A stretch of DNA of 64,000 nt, from positions 620,001 to 684,000 of the forward strand of contig NZ_PDLO01000002.1 in NCBI RefSeq assembly GCF_002631205.1. Direction: 5' to 3'. This stretch comes from Neolewinella marina. Lineage in GTDB: Bacteria > Bacteroidota > Bacteroidia > Chitinophagales > Saprospiraceae. Shown piece after piece: positions 17,510 to 27,234 of the stretch. A program made the translations under genes and the position numbers. The notes under the pieces are model-generated. The model was not told the origin of the DNA. It searched no databases and worked only from the letters and a program-made list of their open reading frames with translations. Every line of letters starts with the position of its first letter. Within the stretch, counting starts at the first letter, position 1.

Positions 17510-17929
17510 TTATCCCTGGTAGTCTACTCGCGTGGTGATCTTGGTCAGTACGGGCAGCTTCTGTGCGGCCAGGCGCAGGGCCTCCTCGGCAACTTCGCGG
17601 CTCACGCCGTCCAGTTCGAAGAGAATGCGTCCGGGCTGTACCTGGGCAACCCAGTGGTCCAGGGCACCTTTACCCTTACCCATCCGCACTTCGAGCGGCT
17701 TGCTGGTAATGGGCTTGTCGGGGAAGATGCGAATCCACACCTTGCCTTCCCGTTTCATGTGACGGGTCATGGCAATACGGGCGGCTTCGATCTGCCGGTT
17801 GGTGATCCGGCCGGAATCCAGGCTCTTGAGCCCAAAACTTCCAAAGGAAACCAAGGTACCACGTCCAGCCAGGCCACGGTTGCGGCCCTTCTGCTGCTTG
17901 CGGTATTTCGTTCTTTTCGGCTGTAACAT
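17510..17929 (-). CDS. rplP: 50S ribosomal protein L16
   Basis: The 139-aa protein starts [20 protein letters not shown] and contains [20 protein letters not shown] and [20 protein letters not shown]. These are L16 segments near the A-site tRNA and the peptidyl-transferase region. Unusually, rpsC does not abut it: a 294-bp gap with a promoter-like box lies upstream, so it may head a second transcript. Confidence 0.97.
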   Translation of the reverse strand: MLQPKRTKYRKQQKGRNRGLAGRGTLVSFGSFGLKSLDSGRITNRQIEAARIAMTRHMKREGKVWIRIFPDKPITSKPLEVRMGKGKGALDHWVAQVQPGRILFELDGVSREVAEEALRLAAQKLPVLTKITTRVDYQG

Positions 17930-18223
17930 TTTACTATTTTTAAGAGGGCTCTCTTAGAGCGGGGCAAAGGTACGATTTTCCTCGGACAATCGAAAGTCCG
18001 TGGCCCGTTTTCTTCCGAGCAAAAGAAAGCAAGGTAGCAACGGGCGTCTTCCCGGCTGCTACCCTGCTTATCAGGGATGAGGACCAGCGCAAAGGTTTCT
18101 TTGATGGTCCCCGGTTCAGTTGTTCTCGCCCAGGGCGGTTAAGTCGGCCGGCGGTGTGCCTGCCCCGCCCGGAGGGGACGGGGCAGGCGACCGGCGTTGG
18201 AGTAGGGTTGGTTGGGGCGGGGC
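17930..18223 (-). promoter_or_regulatory. Internal promoter region and hairpins between rpsC and rplP
   Basis: This gap of 294 bp in the ribosomal operon has no gene. On the minus strand it holds, in order, a GC-rich hairpin (CCTGCCCCG.../...CGGGGCAGG) near 18158-18186 and a second hairpin (GGTAGCA...TGCTACC) near 18033-18063 followed by a U-rich stretch. A perfect -7 box TACCTTTG at 17965-17972 lies 36 bp before rplP. The second hairpin could end or attenuate transcription of the upstream block, and the box could restart it for rplP to secY. No clear -33 element was found. Confidence 0.55.
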
Positions 18224-18970
18224 CTAGCGGCGTCCACCTCCCCGACGGCCGCCACGGCCGCCGCCTGCACCGGAGCCTCCGCCACCGCGGCGATCGTCGC
18301 GATCGCCTTTGGTAGCCAGTCCGGCGTTGGGGTTCAGGTCCCGCTTGCCGAGTACCTCACCCTTACAGAGCCACACCTTGATGCCGATACGGCCGTAGAC
18401 CGTGTGGGCTTCCTTGTGTGCGTAGTCGATATCGGCCCGGAAAGTGTGGAGGGGCGTACGTCCTTCCTTGTACTCTTCGGTACGGCTCATGTCCGAACCG
18501 TTGAGGCGGCCCGAGATGCGAATCTTGATGCCTTCGGCACCGGCCCGCATCGTGGAAGCGATGCTGGTCTTGATGGCGCGGCGGTAGTTGATCCGGGCTT
18601 CGATCTGGTTGGCGATGGATTCGGCCACGATGTTGGCATCCAGCTCCGGCTTGCGGATCTCGATGATGTTGATCTGGATGTCCTTGTCCGTCAGCCGGCG
18701 CAGCTCCTCGCGGATCTGGTCGATCTCCTTACCACCCTTACCGATGATGATACCGGGGCGGGAGGTGTGGATGGTGAGGGTTACCCGCTTGAGGGTACGC
18801 TCGATGATGATCCGGGCGATGCCGCCCTTGTGGATCCGGGTTTCGAGGTAGGTGCGCAGTTTCTCGTCCTCGATGACGTTGGCTGCGTAGTCTTTATCAG
18901 CGAACCAGTTGCTGTCCCAGCCGCGAATGTAACCGAGTCGGTTACCAATTGGATTTGTCTTCTGACCCAT
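18224..18970 (-). CDS. rpsC: 30S ribosomal protein S3 with RGG-rich C-terminal tail
   Basis: The 248-aa protein has the KH domain ([20 protein letters not shown]) and the S3 C-terminal signature ([27 protein letters not shown]-like). S3 forms the mRNA entry site with S4 and S5. After residue 215 it ends in a glycine/arginine-rich tail ([19 protein letters not shown] and onward) about 30 aa long, much like eukaryotic RGG boxes. The tail is followed directly by the structured gap before rplP. Confidence 0.96.
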   Translation of the reverse strand: MGQKTNPIGNRLGYIRGWDSNWFADKDYAANVIEDEKLRTYLETRIHKGGIARIIIERTLKRVTLTIHTSRPGIIIGKGGKEIDQIREELRRLTDKDIQINIIEIRKPELDANIVAESIANQIEARINYRRAIKTSIASTMRAGAEGIKIRISGRLNGSDMSRTEEYKEGRTPLHTFRADIDYAHKEAHTVYGRIGIKVWLCKGEVLGKRDLNPNAGLATKGDRDDRRGGGGSGAGGGRGGRRGGGRR

Positions 18971-18976
18971 GGTATG

Positions 18977-19375
18977 TTATTCTTGGACGGTTTCGGGTTC
19001 GGACGCTTCCACTCCCTCGCTGGGCAGGGGAACGCTGTTGGATACTTTGATGGTAATGTGGCAGCTGTGCTTCCGGATACGGTGGGCGCGGCCGTGGGGA
19101 GCCGGGCGGAACCGCTTGATCTGGGCACCGGCGTCGGCGAAGATCTCACTGATGACCAGGTCGTACTCGTCGGCGCTTTCCAGTCCGTCGGTCTTGTACT
19201 CCCAGTTGGCGATGGCCGAAAGCAGGTTCTTGCGCAGCCAGATGGCGGCCTCCTGCTTGCTGTACTCCAGAATACCCAGAGCCTCTCCTACCCGCTTGCC
19301 GCGGATCAGGTCGACGACGAGCCGCATCTTGCGGACCGACATCGGAATGCTATTTAAACTTGCTGTTGCTTCCAT
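18977..19375 (-). CDS. rplV: 50S ribosomal protein L22
   Basis: The 132-aa protein has IPMSVRKMRLVVDLIRGKRV and the C-terminal loop signature RFRPAPHGRAHRIRKHSCHI that extends into the exit tunnel. It ends in an acidic tail (ASEPETVQE). It lies 6 bp before rpsC. Confidence 0.96.
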   Translation of the reverse strand: MEATASLNSIPMSVRKMRLVVDLIRGKRVGEALGILEYSKQEAAIWLRKNLLSAIANWEYKTDGLESADEYDLVISEIFADAGAQIKRFRPAPHGRAHRIRKHSCHITIKVSNSVPLPSEGVEASEPETVQE

Positions 19376-19541
19376 TAGATAGGATAATTACGAGGGAACG
19401 GGTTAGTAAGCCGGGCCACCAGGGGCGAGGACCTACTCTTCCTTCACTCTGTGATAAGTACGAAGTTCTAAGTTTGAAGTACGAGGTTCGAGGGTGTTAC
19501 GCCTGTCTTTCGTACTCAGACCTTGGTTCCTGGTACTTTAA
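19376..19541 (-). repeat. Intergenic stretch with short self-similar repeats between rpsS and rplV
   Basis: The 166-bp gap breaks the usual tight rpsS-rplV spacing. It holds direct repeats AAGTACGA at 19456-19463 and 19477-19484, 21 bp apart, each followed by a GTTC word (AAGTTC, GGTTC). Related inverted words (CGTACTC, GGTACTTT) lie downstream. No gene or strong terminator was found. It looks like a decayed repeat insertion. Confidence 0.45.
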
Positions 19542-19808
19542 TTACTTCTTTTTACCGCCGTGGCCGCGGAAGGAACGGGTGGGGGCAAACTCACCGAGCT
19601 TGTGTCCTACCATGTTCTCCGTAACGTAGACCGGAACGTGGGTTTTACCGTTGTGTACCGCGATGGTCAGTCCGACCATATCGGGAACGATCATGGATGC
19701 CCGCGACCAGGTCTTGATCATGCCTTTGCGACCGCCTTCCTGCGACTTCACGATCTTGTCGTAAAGCTTGTGGAATACGTAGGGGCCTTTCTTGAGGGAA
19801 CGTGCCAT
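19542..19808 (-). CDS. rpsS: 30S ribosomal protein S19
   Basis: The 88-aa protein starts [20 protein letters not shown] and has the signature [20 protein letters not shown] and [16 protein letters not shown]19 binds the head of the 30S subunit with S13. It lies 3 bp after rplB. Confidence 0.97.
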   Translation of the reverse strand: MARSLKKGPYVFHKLYDKIVKSQEGGRKGMIKTWSRASMIVPDMVGLTIAVHNGKTHVPVYVTENMVGHKLGEFAPTRSFRGHGGKKK

Positions 19809-19811
19809 AAT

Positions 19812-20648
19812 TTACTTCTTATTCTTGGTCTTGCGACGGCTGATGATCATTTTGTTGCTTGCCTTGTTGACGTTGCGCGTCTTCTGGCCCTTGGCCATGA
19901 TACCGGTGCGCGAACGGGGGTGACCGCCAGAGGCACGTCCTTCACCACCACCCATGGGGTGATCGACGGGGTTCATGGCTACGCCACGAACGCGGGGACG
20001 GCGACCCAGCCAACGGTTCCGGCCGGCCTTACCGGCAACGGTCAGGGCGTGGTCGGGGTTGGAGGTAGCTCCGATGACGGCGCGGCAGGTCTTGAGGATG
20101 CGACGCACCTCACCGCTGGGCAGCTTGACGGACACGAAGCGTCCTTCCTTGCCCATCAGTACGCCGTTCGTTCCGGCCGAGCGGGCCAGGGCGGCACCTT
20201 TGCCGGGCTGCAACTCGATGTTGTGGATCTGGGAACCCAGGGGCACGTCACCCAGCAGCATGCAGTGGCCTACGTCCGGGGTAGCCTCGGGGCCGCTCAT
20301 GATGGTATCGCCTACGGTCAGGCCCTGGGGGGCGATGATGTAGCGCTTCTCTCCGTCGGTGTACTCCACCAGGGCGATGAAGGCGGTACGGTTCGGATCG
20401 TACTCGATGGTCTTGACCTCGGCACGGATGCCGTCCTTCTCACGACGGAAATCGACGATACGGTAACGGCGCTTGTGGCCACCGCCGCGCTGGCGCACGG
20501 TCATCTTACCGGTCCGGTTACGACCGCCGGTCCGCTTTACGGGGGCCAGCAGGCTCTTCTCCGGCTTGTCGCCCGTCAGTTCGGTAAACTTGTTACCGAT
20601 GTGGAAGCGGGATCCGGCGGATACCGGCTTAAACTTCTTAATTGGCAT
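19812..20648 (-). CDS. rplB: 50S ribosomal protein L2
   Basis: The 278-aa protein begins [20 protein letters not shown]. It contains the conserved C-terminal region [20 protein letters not shown], where the histidine in NPVDHP is the residue tied to peptidyl-transferase function. The C-terminal tail is basic. L2 is a core 23S rRNA-binding protein. Confidence 0.98.
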   Translation of the reverse strand: MPIKKFKPVSAGSRFHIGNKFTELTGDKPEKSLLAPVKRTGGRNRTGKMTVRQRGGGHKRRYRIVDFRREKDGIRAEVKTIEYDPNRTAFIALVEYTDGEKRYIIAPQGLTVGDTIMSGPEATPDVGHCMLLGDVPLGSQIHNIELQPGKGAALARSAGTNGVLMGKEGRFVSVKLPSGEVRRILKTCRAVIGATSNPDHALTVAGKAGRNRWLGRRPRVRGVAMNPVDHPMGGGEGRASGGHPRSRTGIMAKGQKTRNVNKASNKMIISRRKTKNKK

Positions 20649-20738
20649 TATTGCACTGGTTGTCCGGTGAATCTCGGAGCAAAAAGACGGTGACCCAGAT
20701 CGACCCTGGCCCGCTGCTCCCCACCCACCGGGGTTATT

Positions 20739-21035
20739 TTAATATTCGTTGTACAAGTCGATGGTGTCGCCTTCGATCAGGGTGACTACGGCTTTCTTGT
20801 AACCGGAGACCCGACCGCGGATGACGCCCGACTTGGTCGATCTGTTCTTGCTCTTGCCCGGCATGTTCATCGTGTTGACCGAGTCTACGGTTACCCCGTA
20901 GCGGGCCTCGATGGCGTTGCGGACCTGAATCTTGTTGGCGGTGCTGTTCACCACGAAGGTGTACTGCTCGCGGGTTTCGCTGAGTAGTTCGGCCTTTTCC
21001 GAAACTACCGACTTGATGAGGATATTCTTAGCCAT
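20739..21035 (-). CDS. rplW: 50S ribosomal protein L23
   Basis: The 98-aa protein starts MAKNILIKSVVSEKAELLSE and has the L23 region FVVNSTANKIQVRNAIEARY. L23 sits at the tunnel exit and binds SRP and trigger factor. It overlaps the rplD stop by 8 bp, consistent with coupled translation. Confidence 0.95.
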   Translation of the reverse strand: MAKNILIKSVVSEKAELLSETREQYTFVVNSTANKIQVRNAIEARYGVTVDSVNTMNMPGKSKNRSTKSGVIRGRVSGYKKAVVTLIEGDTIDLYNEY

Positions 21036-21681
21036 TGGTCGTTGTGGTTTCGAAGGCGGCGAATTGCTCCTTCAGTTTATCAATTGCACCCTCGGCGATG
21101 AGGATCGTGGAGGCGCGCATTACTTCGTAGGTGTTCAGGGCACTGGCACTGACGATGGTGCTGTTGGGCAGGTTGCGGCCGCTGCGGAAGACGTTGGCGT
21201 CGTTCTCGGCGGTGATCAGCAGTACCTTTCCTTCGGTGGCCTTCACGGCGTCCAGGAATTTAACAAATTCCTTCGTCTTCGGGGCATCGAATTGGAGGTC
21301 TTCTACCAGCTTGATGTTTCCGGCGGCGGCTTTGGCCGACAGGGCCGAGGCCCGGGCGGTCAGCTTGACGCGCTTGTTCAGCTTGATGCCGTAGGTGCGG
21401 GGGCGGGGGCCGAAGATGCGACCACCACTGCGGAACAGCGGGTTCTTGATGTCGCCCTTACGCGATCCACCGGTACCCTTCTGCTTGTGCAGTTTCTTGG
21501 TCGAGCCGGCTACTTCGCCGCGCTCCTTGGCTTTGTGGGTGCCCTGACGCTGAGCGGCCAGGTAGGCCTTGACGGCCAGGTAAACGGCGTGCTCGTTGGG
21601 AGCGACGCCGAAGATGTTCTCGGGCAGCTCGACCTCGCGGCCGGTTTCGGCACCCGTTGCACTATGAACTTGGAGTTTCAT
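21028..21681 (-). CDS. rplD: 50S ribosomal protein L4
   Basis: The 217-aa protein contains the extended tunnel loop (KKLHKQKGTGGSRKGDIKNP then RSGGRIFGPRPRTYGIKLNK), the site where macrolide resistance mutations occur in other species. In E. coli L4 also represses the S10 operon. It lies between rplC and rplW. Confidence 0.97.
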   Translation of the reverse strand: MKLQVHSATGAETGREVELPENIFGVAPNEHAVYLAVKAYLAAQRQGTHKAKERGEVAGSTKKLHKQKGTGGSRKGDIKNPLFRSGGRIFGPRPRTYGIKLNKRVKLTARASALSAKAAAGNIKLVEDLQFDAPKTKEFVKFLDAVKATEGKVLLITAENDANVFRSGRNLPNSTIVSASALNTYEVMRASTILIAEGAIDKLKEQFAAFETTTTNG

Positions 21682-21708
21682 GTTTATGTATTTTTTGTGG
21701 CGGGTGCC

Positions 21709-22329
21709 TTACTTGTGAAGAATTACGGTTCCACCCTTGGGTCCGGGTACGGCGCCCTTTACCAGGATCAGGTTGCGGTCGGGGAATACTTTCAGTACCC
21801 GGAGGTTCTTGATCGTGACCCGTCCACCACCGTCGCGACCGGCCATCCGCATGCCTTTGAAGACGCGGGCGGGGTAGCTGGCGGCACCGATCGAACCCGG
21901 AGCGCGCTGGCGGTTGTGCTGACCGTGGGTGGCATCGTTGACGCCCTTGAAGTTGTGGCGCTTGACCACACCCTGGAAGCCCTTGCCCTTGCTGGTTCCG
22001 ACGGCGGCACAGAGGTCGCCTTCCACGAATACCTCATCGACGGTGACGGTGTCGCCCAGCGCCTTGGAGAGGTTCATGTCCCGGAACTCGATCACGTCGG
22101 TCTTGGGGGTGGTATCGGCGGCCTTGAAGTGGCCGGCCAGCTGCTTGCTGGTCTTCTTCTCCTTGCGCTCGCCGTAGGCCAGCTGCAGGGCGTTGTACTG
22201 ATCCGTATCGTCAGTCTTTACCTGCGTAACTACACAGGGTCCGGCCTCAATGACCGTACAGGCCACGTTGCGGCCCGCGTCGTCGAAGATGGAGGTCATC
22301 CCGACTTTCTTACCAATTATACCGTTCAT
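21709..22329 (-). CDS. rplC: 50S ribosomal protein L3
   Basis: The 206-aa protein begins [20 protein letters not shown] and has the finger-loop segment [20 protein letters not shown] near the peptidyl-transferase centre. A 123-bp spacer with GC-rich inverted repeats separates it from rpsJ; no extra gene is present there. Confidence 0.97.
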   Translation of the reverse strand: MNGIIGKKVGMTSIFDDAGRNVACTVIEAGPCVVTQVKTDDTDQYNALQLAYGERKEKKTSKQLAGHFKAADTTPKTDVIEFRDMNLSKALGDTVTVDEVFVEGDLCAAVGTSKGKGFQGVVKRHNFKGVNDATHGQHNRQRAPGSIGAASYPARVFKGMRMAGRDGGGRVTIKNLRVLKVFPDRNLILVKGAVPGPKGGTVILHK

Positions 22330-22452
22330 TGGTCTAAATTTATCCGCCTTCCCCGCGAGTGGGGAGCGGGCGGTATGCTCCCGGCCGTTGGGGAAGGGAG
22401 CAGTTAACTAAATAATGGTCCAACCGCCGCCGAAGCGGCAAGCGAGCAGCGC

Positions 22453-22761
22453 TTAGGTGAGCTTCACCTGAATGTCCACCCCGCTGGGAAGCTCCAGCTT
22501 CGCCAGGGCATCAACCGTCTTCTGGTTGGGGGTGTAAATTTCGATGAGGCGCTTGTGGGTGCGCAATTGAAACTGCTCCCGGGATTTTTTATTTACGTGC
22601 GGCGAGCGCAGAACGGTGTAAATATCTTTCTCGGTGGGCAGCGGAATCGGGCCGGTTACAATGGCCCCACTGTTCTTTACGGTCTTGACGATCTTCTCCG
22701 TGGACTTGTCTACCAGGTTATGATCGTAGGACCGCAGCTTAATGCGAATTTTCTGATTCAT
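22453..22761 (-). CDS. rpsJ: 30S ribosomal protein S10
   Basis: I choose the ATG at 22759-22761 ([20 protein letters not shown]), which matches the family N-terminus; an upstream ATG at 22815 adds an atypical leader. The 102-aa protein has [20 protein letters not shown] and [14 protein letters not shown]10 is also NusE, a transcription antitermination factor that binds NusB and links ribosomes to NusG. Bases 22762-22885 upstream hold a hairpin-forming purine/pyrimidine-rich stretch and no gene. Confidence 0.96.
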   Translation of the reverse strand: MNQKIRIKLRSYDHNLVDKSTEKIVKTVKNSGAIVTGPIPLPTEKDIYTVLRSPHVNKKSREQFQLRTHKRLIEIYTPNQKTVDALAKLELPSGVDIQVKLT

Positions 22762-22885
22762 GCCAGTTTTAAATTTCAAGATGGTAAGGAGTAAGGGAGT
22801 AAAGGAGGCGGGCACTGCCCTACCCTCCCTTACGCCTTTACCCCTTGAGAACCGAAGAGCATTCTCTCCGGGGTTGATTTAGTGA

Positions 22886-25018
22886 TTAAGCCTCGCCGCG
22901 TGCCTTGGCGATGATCTCCTTGGCTACGCCTTGGGGGGCCTCGGCGTAGTGGCTGAAGGTCATGCTCGAGTTAGCACGGCCGGAAGTGATGGTACGCAGG
23001 TCGGTTACGTAGCCGAACATTTCGCTCAGGGGAACGTCGGCCGTGATCCGGACGGCACCGCCGGTTACGGGGTTCTGTCCCTTGGGCAGACCGCGGCGAC
23101 GGTTGAGGTCACCGATTACGTTACCGGTGTACTCTTCCGGGGTGATGATGACGACCTCCATGATGGGTTCGAGCAGCTTGGGCTGGGCCTGGTTGGCGGC
23201 AGCCTTGAAGCCTTCCTTGGCACAGAGTTCGAAAGCGATCGGCTTGGAGTCGACCGAGTGCATGGCACCGTCGAATACCCGCACCTTCATGCTGTCGATG
23301 GTGTAGCCGGCCAGAACGCCGTTCTTCATCATCGCCTTGAATCCGTCACGGATCGGCTTCTGGTAGTTCTTGTCGATCGAGCCACCAACGATGTCCCAGA
23401 CGAACTGCAGGCTTTCCTTGCCGCTCTTGAAGTCTTCGCTTTCCAGGAACTCCTCGTCGGCGGGGCCGAGGTCGAAGCTCATGTCGGCGAACAGACCCGA
23501 ACCACCGGACTGCTTCTTGAGGCGCTCGCGGTGAGTGACGGTGTTGAAGAGGGCTTCCTTGTAGTTTACCTGGGGGGCACCTACGTTGGCTTCCACCTTG
23601 AACTCCCGCTTCAGGCGGTCGACGATGATCTCCAGGTGGAGCTCACCCATACCGCTGATGACGGTCTGGTTGGTGTCTTCGTCGTACTTGACCTGGAAGG
23701 TAGGATCCTCCTCGGCCAGTTTGCTCAGGGCCATGCCCAGCTTGTCGATGTCTTTCTGCGTCTTGGGCTCCACGGCTACTCCGATTACGGGGTCGGGGAA
23801 GACCATGCTTTCCAGTACGATGGGGTGGTCGGCGTCGCAGAGGGTATCACCGGTACGGATGTCCTTGAAACCTACGGCGGCGGCGATGTCACCGGCTTCT
23901 ACCTTGTCGATGCTCTCCTGCTTGTTGGCGTGCATCTGGTAGAGGCGGCTGATCCGCTCCTTGGAGTCGCTGCGGGTGTTCTTTACGTAAGAACCGGCCT
24001 CGAGCTTGCCCGAGTAAACCCGCATGAAGGCCAGGCGGCCAACGAAGGGGTCGGTAGCGATCTTGAATGCCAGGGCGGCGAAGGGCTCATCGACGGATGC
24101 CTTGCGGGTGAGGATCTTCTCCTCGTCGTCGGGGTGGGTACCCTTGATGGCGGGAACGTCCAGCGGGCTGGGCAGGTAGGCACAGACGGCGTCGAGGACG
24201 GCCTGTACACCCTTGTTCTTGAAGGCGGAACCGCACATCATCGGTACGAAAGCGGCGTCGGTGACGGCGTCGCGGACGGCCTTGCGGACCTCCTCTACGC
24301 TGATGCTTTCGGGATCCTCGAAGTACTTCTCCAGCAGGCTCTCGTCGTATTCCGCAACGGCCTCGAGCAGTTTCTCGCGCCATTCCTCTACGGTTTCGAC
24401 CAGGTCCTCGGGGGTTTCGATTACCTCGAAGGTCATGCCCTGGTCCTCTTCGTTCCAGACGATGGCCTGCATGGTGATCAGGTCAACCACGCCCTTGAAG
24501 CGCTCCTCGGCACCGATGGGTACCTGCAGGGGGATGGCCTTGGAACCGAGCTTCTCCTCTACGTCCTTGACAACGGCGAAGAAATCTGCACCCGAACGGT
24601 CCATCTTGTTGACGAATCCGATCCGCGGCACCTTGTAGTTGTTGGCCAGGCGCCAGTTGGTTTCCGACTGGGGCTCCACACCGGATACGGCGCAGAACAG
24701 GAACACCAGACCATCCAGTACGCGCAGCGAGCGGTTCACCTCTACGGTGAAGTCCACGTGGCCGGGGGTATCGATGATGTTGAAGGTGTAGCTCTGATCC
24801 TTCCAGATCCACTTGGTGTGGGTGGCGGCGGAGGTGATCGTGATGCCACGCTCCTGCTCCTGCTCCATCCAGTCCATGGTGGCCGCACCGTCGTGCACCT
24901 CACCGATCTTGTGGGAGATGCCGGTGTAGTAAAGAATACGCTCGGTAGTGGTGGTCTTACCCGCGTCGATGTGGGCAGCAATACCGATGTTTCGGGTATA
25001 TTTCAGATCCGTTGCCAT
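22886..25018 (-). CDS. fusA: Elongation factor G
   Basis: The 710-aa GTPase translocates tRNA and mRNA after peptide bond formation. G1 is [19 protein letters not shown]2 is [10 protein letters not shown]3 is DTPGHVDF, G4 is NKMD and G5 is GSAFKNKG. Domain IV and the C-terminal [20 protein letters not shown] are complete. It sits between rpsG and rpsJ; no tuf gene follows, as is common in Bacteroidota. Confidence 0.98.
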   Translation of the reverse strand: MATDLKYTRNIGIAAHIDAGKTTTTERILYYTGISHKIGEVHDGAATMDWMEQEQERGITITSAATHTKWIWKDQSYTFNIIDTPGHVDFTVEVNRSLRVLDGLVFLFCAVSGVEPQSETNWRLANNYKVPRIGFVNKMDRSGADFFAVVKDVEEKLGSKAIPLQVPIGAEERFKGVVDLITMQAIVWNEEDQGMTFEVIETPEDLVETVEEWREKLLEAVAEYDESLLEKYFEDPESISVEEVRKAVRDAVTDAAFVPMMCGSAFKNKGVQAVLDAVCAYLPSPLDVPAIKGTHPDDEEKILTRKASVDEPFAALAFKIATDPFVGRLAFMRVYSGKLEAGSYVKNTRSDSKERISRLYQMHANKQESIDKVEAGDIAAAVGFKDIRTGDTLCDADHPIVLESMVFPDPVIGVAVEPKTQKDIDKLGMALSKLAEEDPTFQVKYDEDTNQTVISGMGELHLEIIVDRLKREFKVEANVGAPQVNYKEALFNTVTHRERLKKQSGGSGLFADMSFDLGPADEEFLESEDFKSGKESLQFVWDIVGGSIDKNYQKPIRDGFKAMMKNGVLAGYTIDSMKVRVFDGAMHSVDSKPIAFELCAKEGFKAAANQAQPKLLEPIMEVVIITPEEYTGNVIGDLNRRRGLPKGQNPVTGGAVRITADVPLSEMFGYVTDLRTITSGRANSSMTFSHYAEAPQGVAKEIIAKARGEA

Positions 25019-25067
25019 GGCAGGGGATATTTATAATTTAGAATTGGAAATTGAGGATGCTCAATTT

Positions 25068-25544
25068 CTACCGCCCATAGTGGGCAAAGGCGCGGTTGGA
25101 TTCGGCCATCTTGTGGGTCTCTTCCTTCCGCTTGACGGCCAGGCCTTCGTTGCGGCTGGCGGCGAGGAGCTCGGCGGCGAGCTTCTCGGCAAACCCCTTA
25201 CCGCTGCGCTGACGGGCGAAACGGACGAGCCACTTCATGCCGATCGACATCTTCCGCTTGCCACGGATTTCGGTCGGGATCTGGAAGGTAGCTCCACCGA
25301 TGCGGCGGCTGCGGACCTCAACCTGCGGCATGGCATTGTTGACGGCGCGCTTCCACACTTCGTATTCGTCGATTTCTTCGTTGGCGACCCGCTCCTTGAT
25401 GATGTCCATGGCGTCGTAGAAGACGGCGAAGGCCGTGCTCTTCTTGCCGGAGTACATCAGGTTGTTAACGAACTGGGTGACCAGCGTGTCCCCGAAGCGG
25501 GGGTCCGGAGTAACGATCCGGAGTTTTGGTTTTCTTTTACGCAT
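25068..25544 (-). CDS. rpsG: 30S ribosomal protein S7
   Basis: The 158-aa protein has the S7 signature DPRFGDTLVTQFVNNLMYSG and the beta-hairpin region MPQVEVRSRRIGGATFQIPT that reaches the E site. S7 nucleates assembly of the 30S head. It follows rpsL by 70 bp and precedes fusA by 49 bp. Confidence 0.97.
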   Translation of the reverse strand: MRKRKPKLRIVTPDPRFGDTLVTQFVNNLMYSGKKSTAFAVFYDAMDIIKERVANEEIDEYEVWKRAVNNAMPQVEVRSRRIGGATFQIPTEIRGKRKMSIGMKWLVRFARQRSGKGFAEKLAAELLAASRNEGLAVKRKEETHKMAESNRAFAHYGR

Positions 25545-25614
25545 AGTTGCTGAACTTCAGATGGCCGTTCCCGACCGGTGGCCACCTATTGGGAGGTGAC
25601 CTCTTACTTATTAA

Positions 25615-25989
25615 TTACTTCTTGGGACGCTTGGCACCGTACTTCGAGCGGGCCTGCTTGCGGTTGGCAACGCCAGCCGTATCCAGGGCACCCCGTACGA
25701 TGGTGTAGCGTACACCGGGAAGGTCTTTTACACGACCGCCGCGGATCAGCACGATGCTGTGTTCCTGGAGGTTGTGTCCTTCACCCGGGATGTAGGCGAT
25801 CACCTCGATACCGTTGGTAAGACGCACCTTAGCCACCTTCCGCAGGGCGGAGTTAGGCTTCTTGGGAGTGGTAGTGTACACGCGGGTACAGACGCCGCGT
25901 TTCTGCGGACAGGCATCCAGGGCGCGCGACTTGCTCGTCTCCTTGATCTGCTTGCGGCCCTTCCGCACTAGTTGATTGATTGTAGGCAT
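25615..25989 (-). CDS. rpsL: 30S ribosomal protein S12
   Basis: The 124-aa protein has the decoding-centre loops [20 protein letters not shown] and [19 protein letters not shown]. The lysines linked to streptomycin sensitivity in other species (K43 and K88 in E. coli numbering) are in the expected KKPNS and VKDLPGVRY contexts. It is the first gene of the str block and lies about 66 bp after a -7 promoter box. Confidence 0.98.
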   Translation of the reverse strand: MPTINQLVRKGRKQIKETSKSRALDACPQKRGVCTRVYTTTPKKPNSALRKVAKVRLTNGIEVIAYIPGEGHNLQEHSIVLIRGGRVKDLPGVRYTIVRGALDTAGVANRKQARSKYGAKRPKK

Positions 25990-26054
25990 ACGTTTTCTTT
26001 GCTTTACGAACGCTTTTTATGTTACCAGAGGCCTACCTCCTGAAAAAGCGAGCA

Positions 26055-26062
26055 CAAAGGTA
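26055..26062 (-). promoter_or_regulatory. Promoter -7 box of the rpsL-led operon
   Basis: On the minus strand TACCTTTG is an exact match to the Bacteroidota consensus TAnnTTTG. It is 66 bp upstream of the rpsL ATG. It is identical in sequence to the box before rplP. The AT-rich stretch upstream (TTTTACC) may hold a weak -33 element. Bases 26063-26239 contain no gene. Confidence 0.6.
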
Positions 26063-26239
26063 TGTTTTTCTTTTGGTAAAACCTAACGTCTTGACTATCC
26101 GGACCATTTTTTTGCCCCGGAGGGCAGGTGCCGGGTCTTTTCGCCCCGGGCGGTGCCGGGTCCGCAGTCCGTTATAGCGGGGTCAGCTGCCACGCTGGCG
26201 GCCCTTTCGGGGTGCCTGGGAACCCGCGCGCCGGCGGCC

Positions 26240-27202
26240 CTAGAAAGTATCACCGAAGAGGCTGTCGACGAACGCCCGCTTGTTGAATACCTGCAGGTGG
26301 TCGATGCCCTCGCCCACCCCGATGTAGCGGATGGGTACCTGGAACTGGTCGGTGATGCCGATGGCTACCCCGCCCTTGGCCGTGCCATCGAGCTTGGTCA
26401 GCGCCAGGGCGTTCACCTCCGTGGCCTCCGTGAAGGCCTTGGCCTGCTCGATGGCGTTCTGCCCGGTGGTGGCGTCCAGCACCAGCATCACCTCGTGGGG
26501 CGCGCCGGGCAGGGCCTTGGTAACGGAACGCTTGATCTTCGACAGCTCCTTCATCAGGTTGAACTTCGTGTGCAGTCGTCCGGCGGTGTCGATGATGGCC
26601 ACGTCGCAGTTGTTCTTCATGGCGTACTGCACGGTTTCGTAAGCCACGGCGGCCGGGTCGGTGTTCATGCCCTTGCTGTAGAAGTCGCAGCCCACGCGCT
26701 CGGCCCAGATGCCGAGCTGATCGACGGCCGCCGCCCGGAAGGTATCCGCCGCGCCCAGGACCACGCGGTGGCCCCGCTGCTTGAACTGGTGGGCCAGCTT
26801 GCCGATGGTGGTGGTCTTCCCTACCCCGTTGACGCCGACGATCAGGATGACGGCCGGCCGCTCCGTGGTGGGCAGCTCGTAGTCGTCGAAGTCCCGCTGG
26901 TTCTGCTCCGCCAGGAGCTTGACGATCTCGTCGCGCAGGATCTCGTTGAGCTCACTGGTGTTCAGGTAACGCTCTTCGGCCACCCGGGCCTCGATGCGGT
27001 CTATGATCTTGATGGTGGTGTCCAGGCCCACGTCGCTGGAGATGAGCACGCTCTCGAGCTCGTCGAGTACTTCCTCGTCGACCCGGTCCTTGCCGGCCAC
27101 GGCCCGCCCCAACTTGTTGAAAAATCCCTGCTTGGTCTTTTCCAGCCCCTTGTCGAGGTCTTCCTTCTTCTCGGGGGTAAAAAACTTCTTAAAGAAACTC
27201 AT
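26240..27202 (-). CDS. ftsY: Signal recognition particle receptor FtsY
   Basis: I choose the ATG at 27200-27202 (MSFFKKFFTPEKKEDLDKGL), the typical FtsY N-terminus, giving 320 aa; the frame runs on upstream but overlaps the neighbouring gene. The NG domain shows G1 GVNGVGKTTTIGKLA, the insertion box with DTFRAAAVDQL, DTAGRLHT, TKLDGTAKGG and the closing GVGEGIDHLQVF. FtsY docks SRP-ribosome complexes at the membrane and hydrolyses GTP with Ffh. The acidic N-terminal A domain is almost absent. Confidence 0.96.
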   Translation of the reverse strand: MSFFKKFFTPEKKEDLDKGLEKTKQGFFNKLGRAVAGKDRVDEEVLDELESVLISSDVGLDTTIKIIDRIEARVAEERYLNTSELNEILRDEIVKLLAEQNQRDFDDYELPTTERPAVILIVGVNGVGKTTTIGKLAHQFKQRGHRVVLGAADTFRAAAVDQLGIWAERVGCDFYSKGMNTDPAAVAYETVQYAMKNNCDVAIIDTAGRLHTKFNLMKELSKIKRSVTKALPGAPHEVMLVLDATTGQNAIEQAKAFTEATEVNALALTKLDGTAKGGVAIGITDQFQVPIRYIGVGEGIDHLQVFNKRAFVDSLFGDTF

Positions 27203-27234
27203 ACTTCGGCGGTTTGCAGCCGCGAAGGTAACGC

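Noticed and set aside
22931-25036. 701-aa ORF on the plus strand opposite fusA
   Set aside because: It is a high-GC shadow of a highly conserved gene with biased composition and no recognisable domain.
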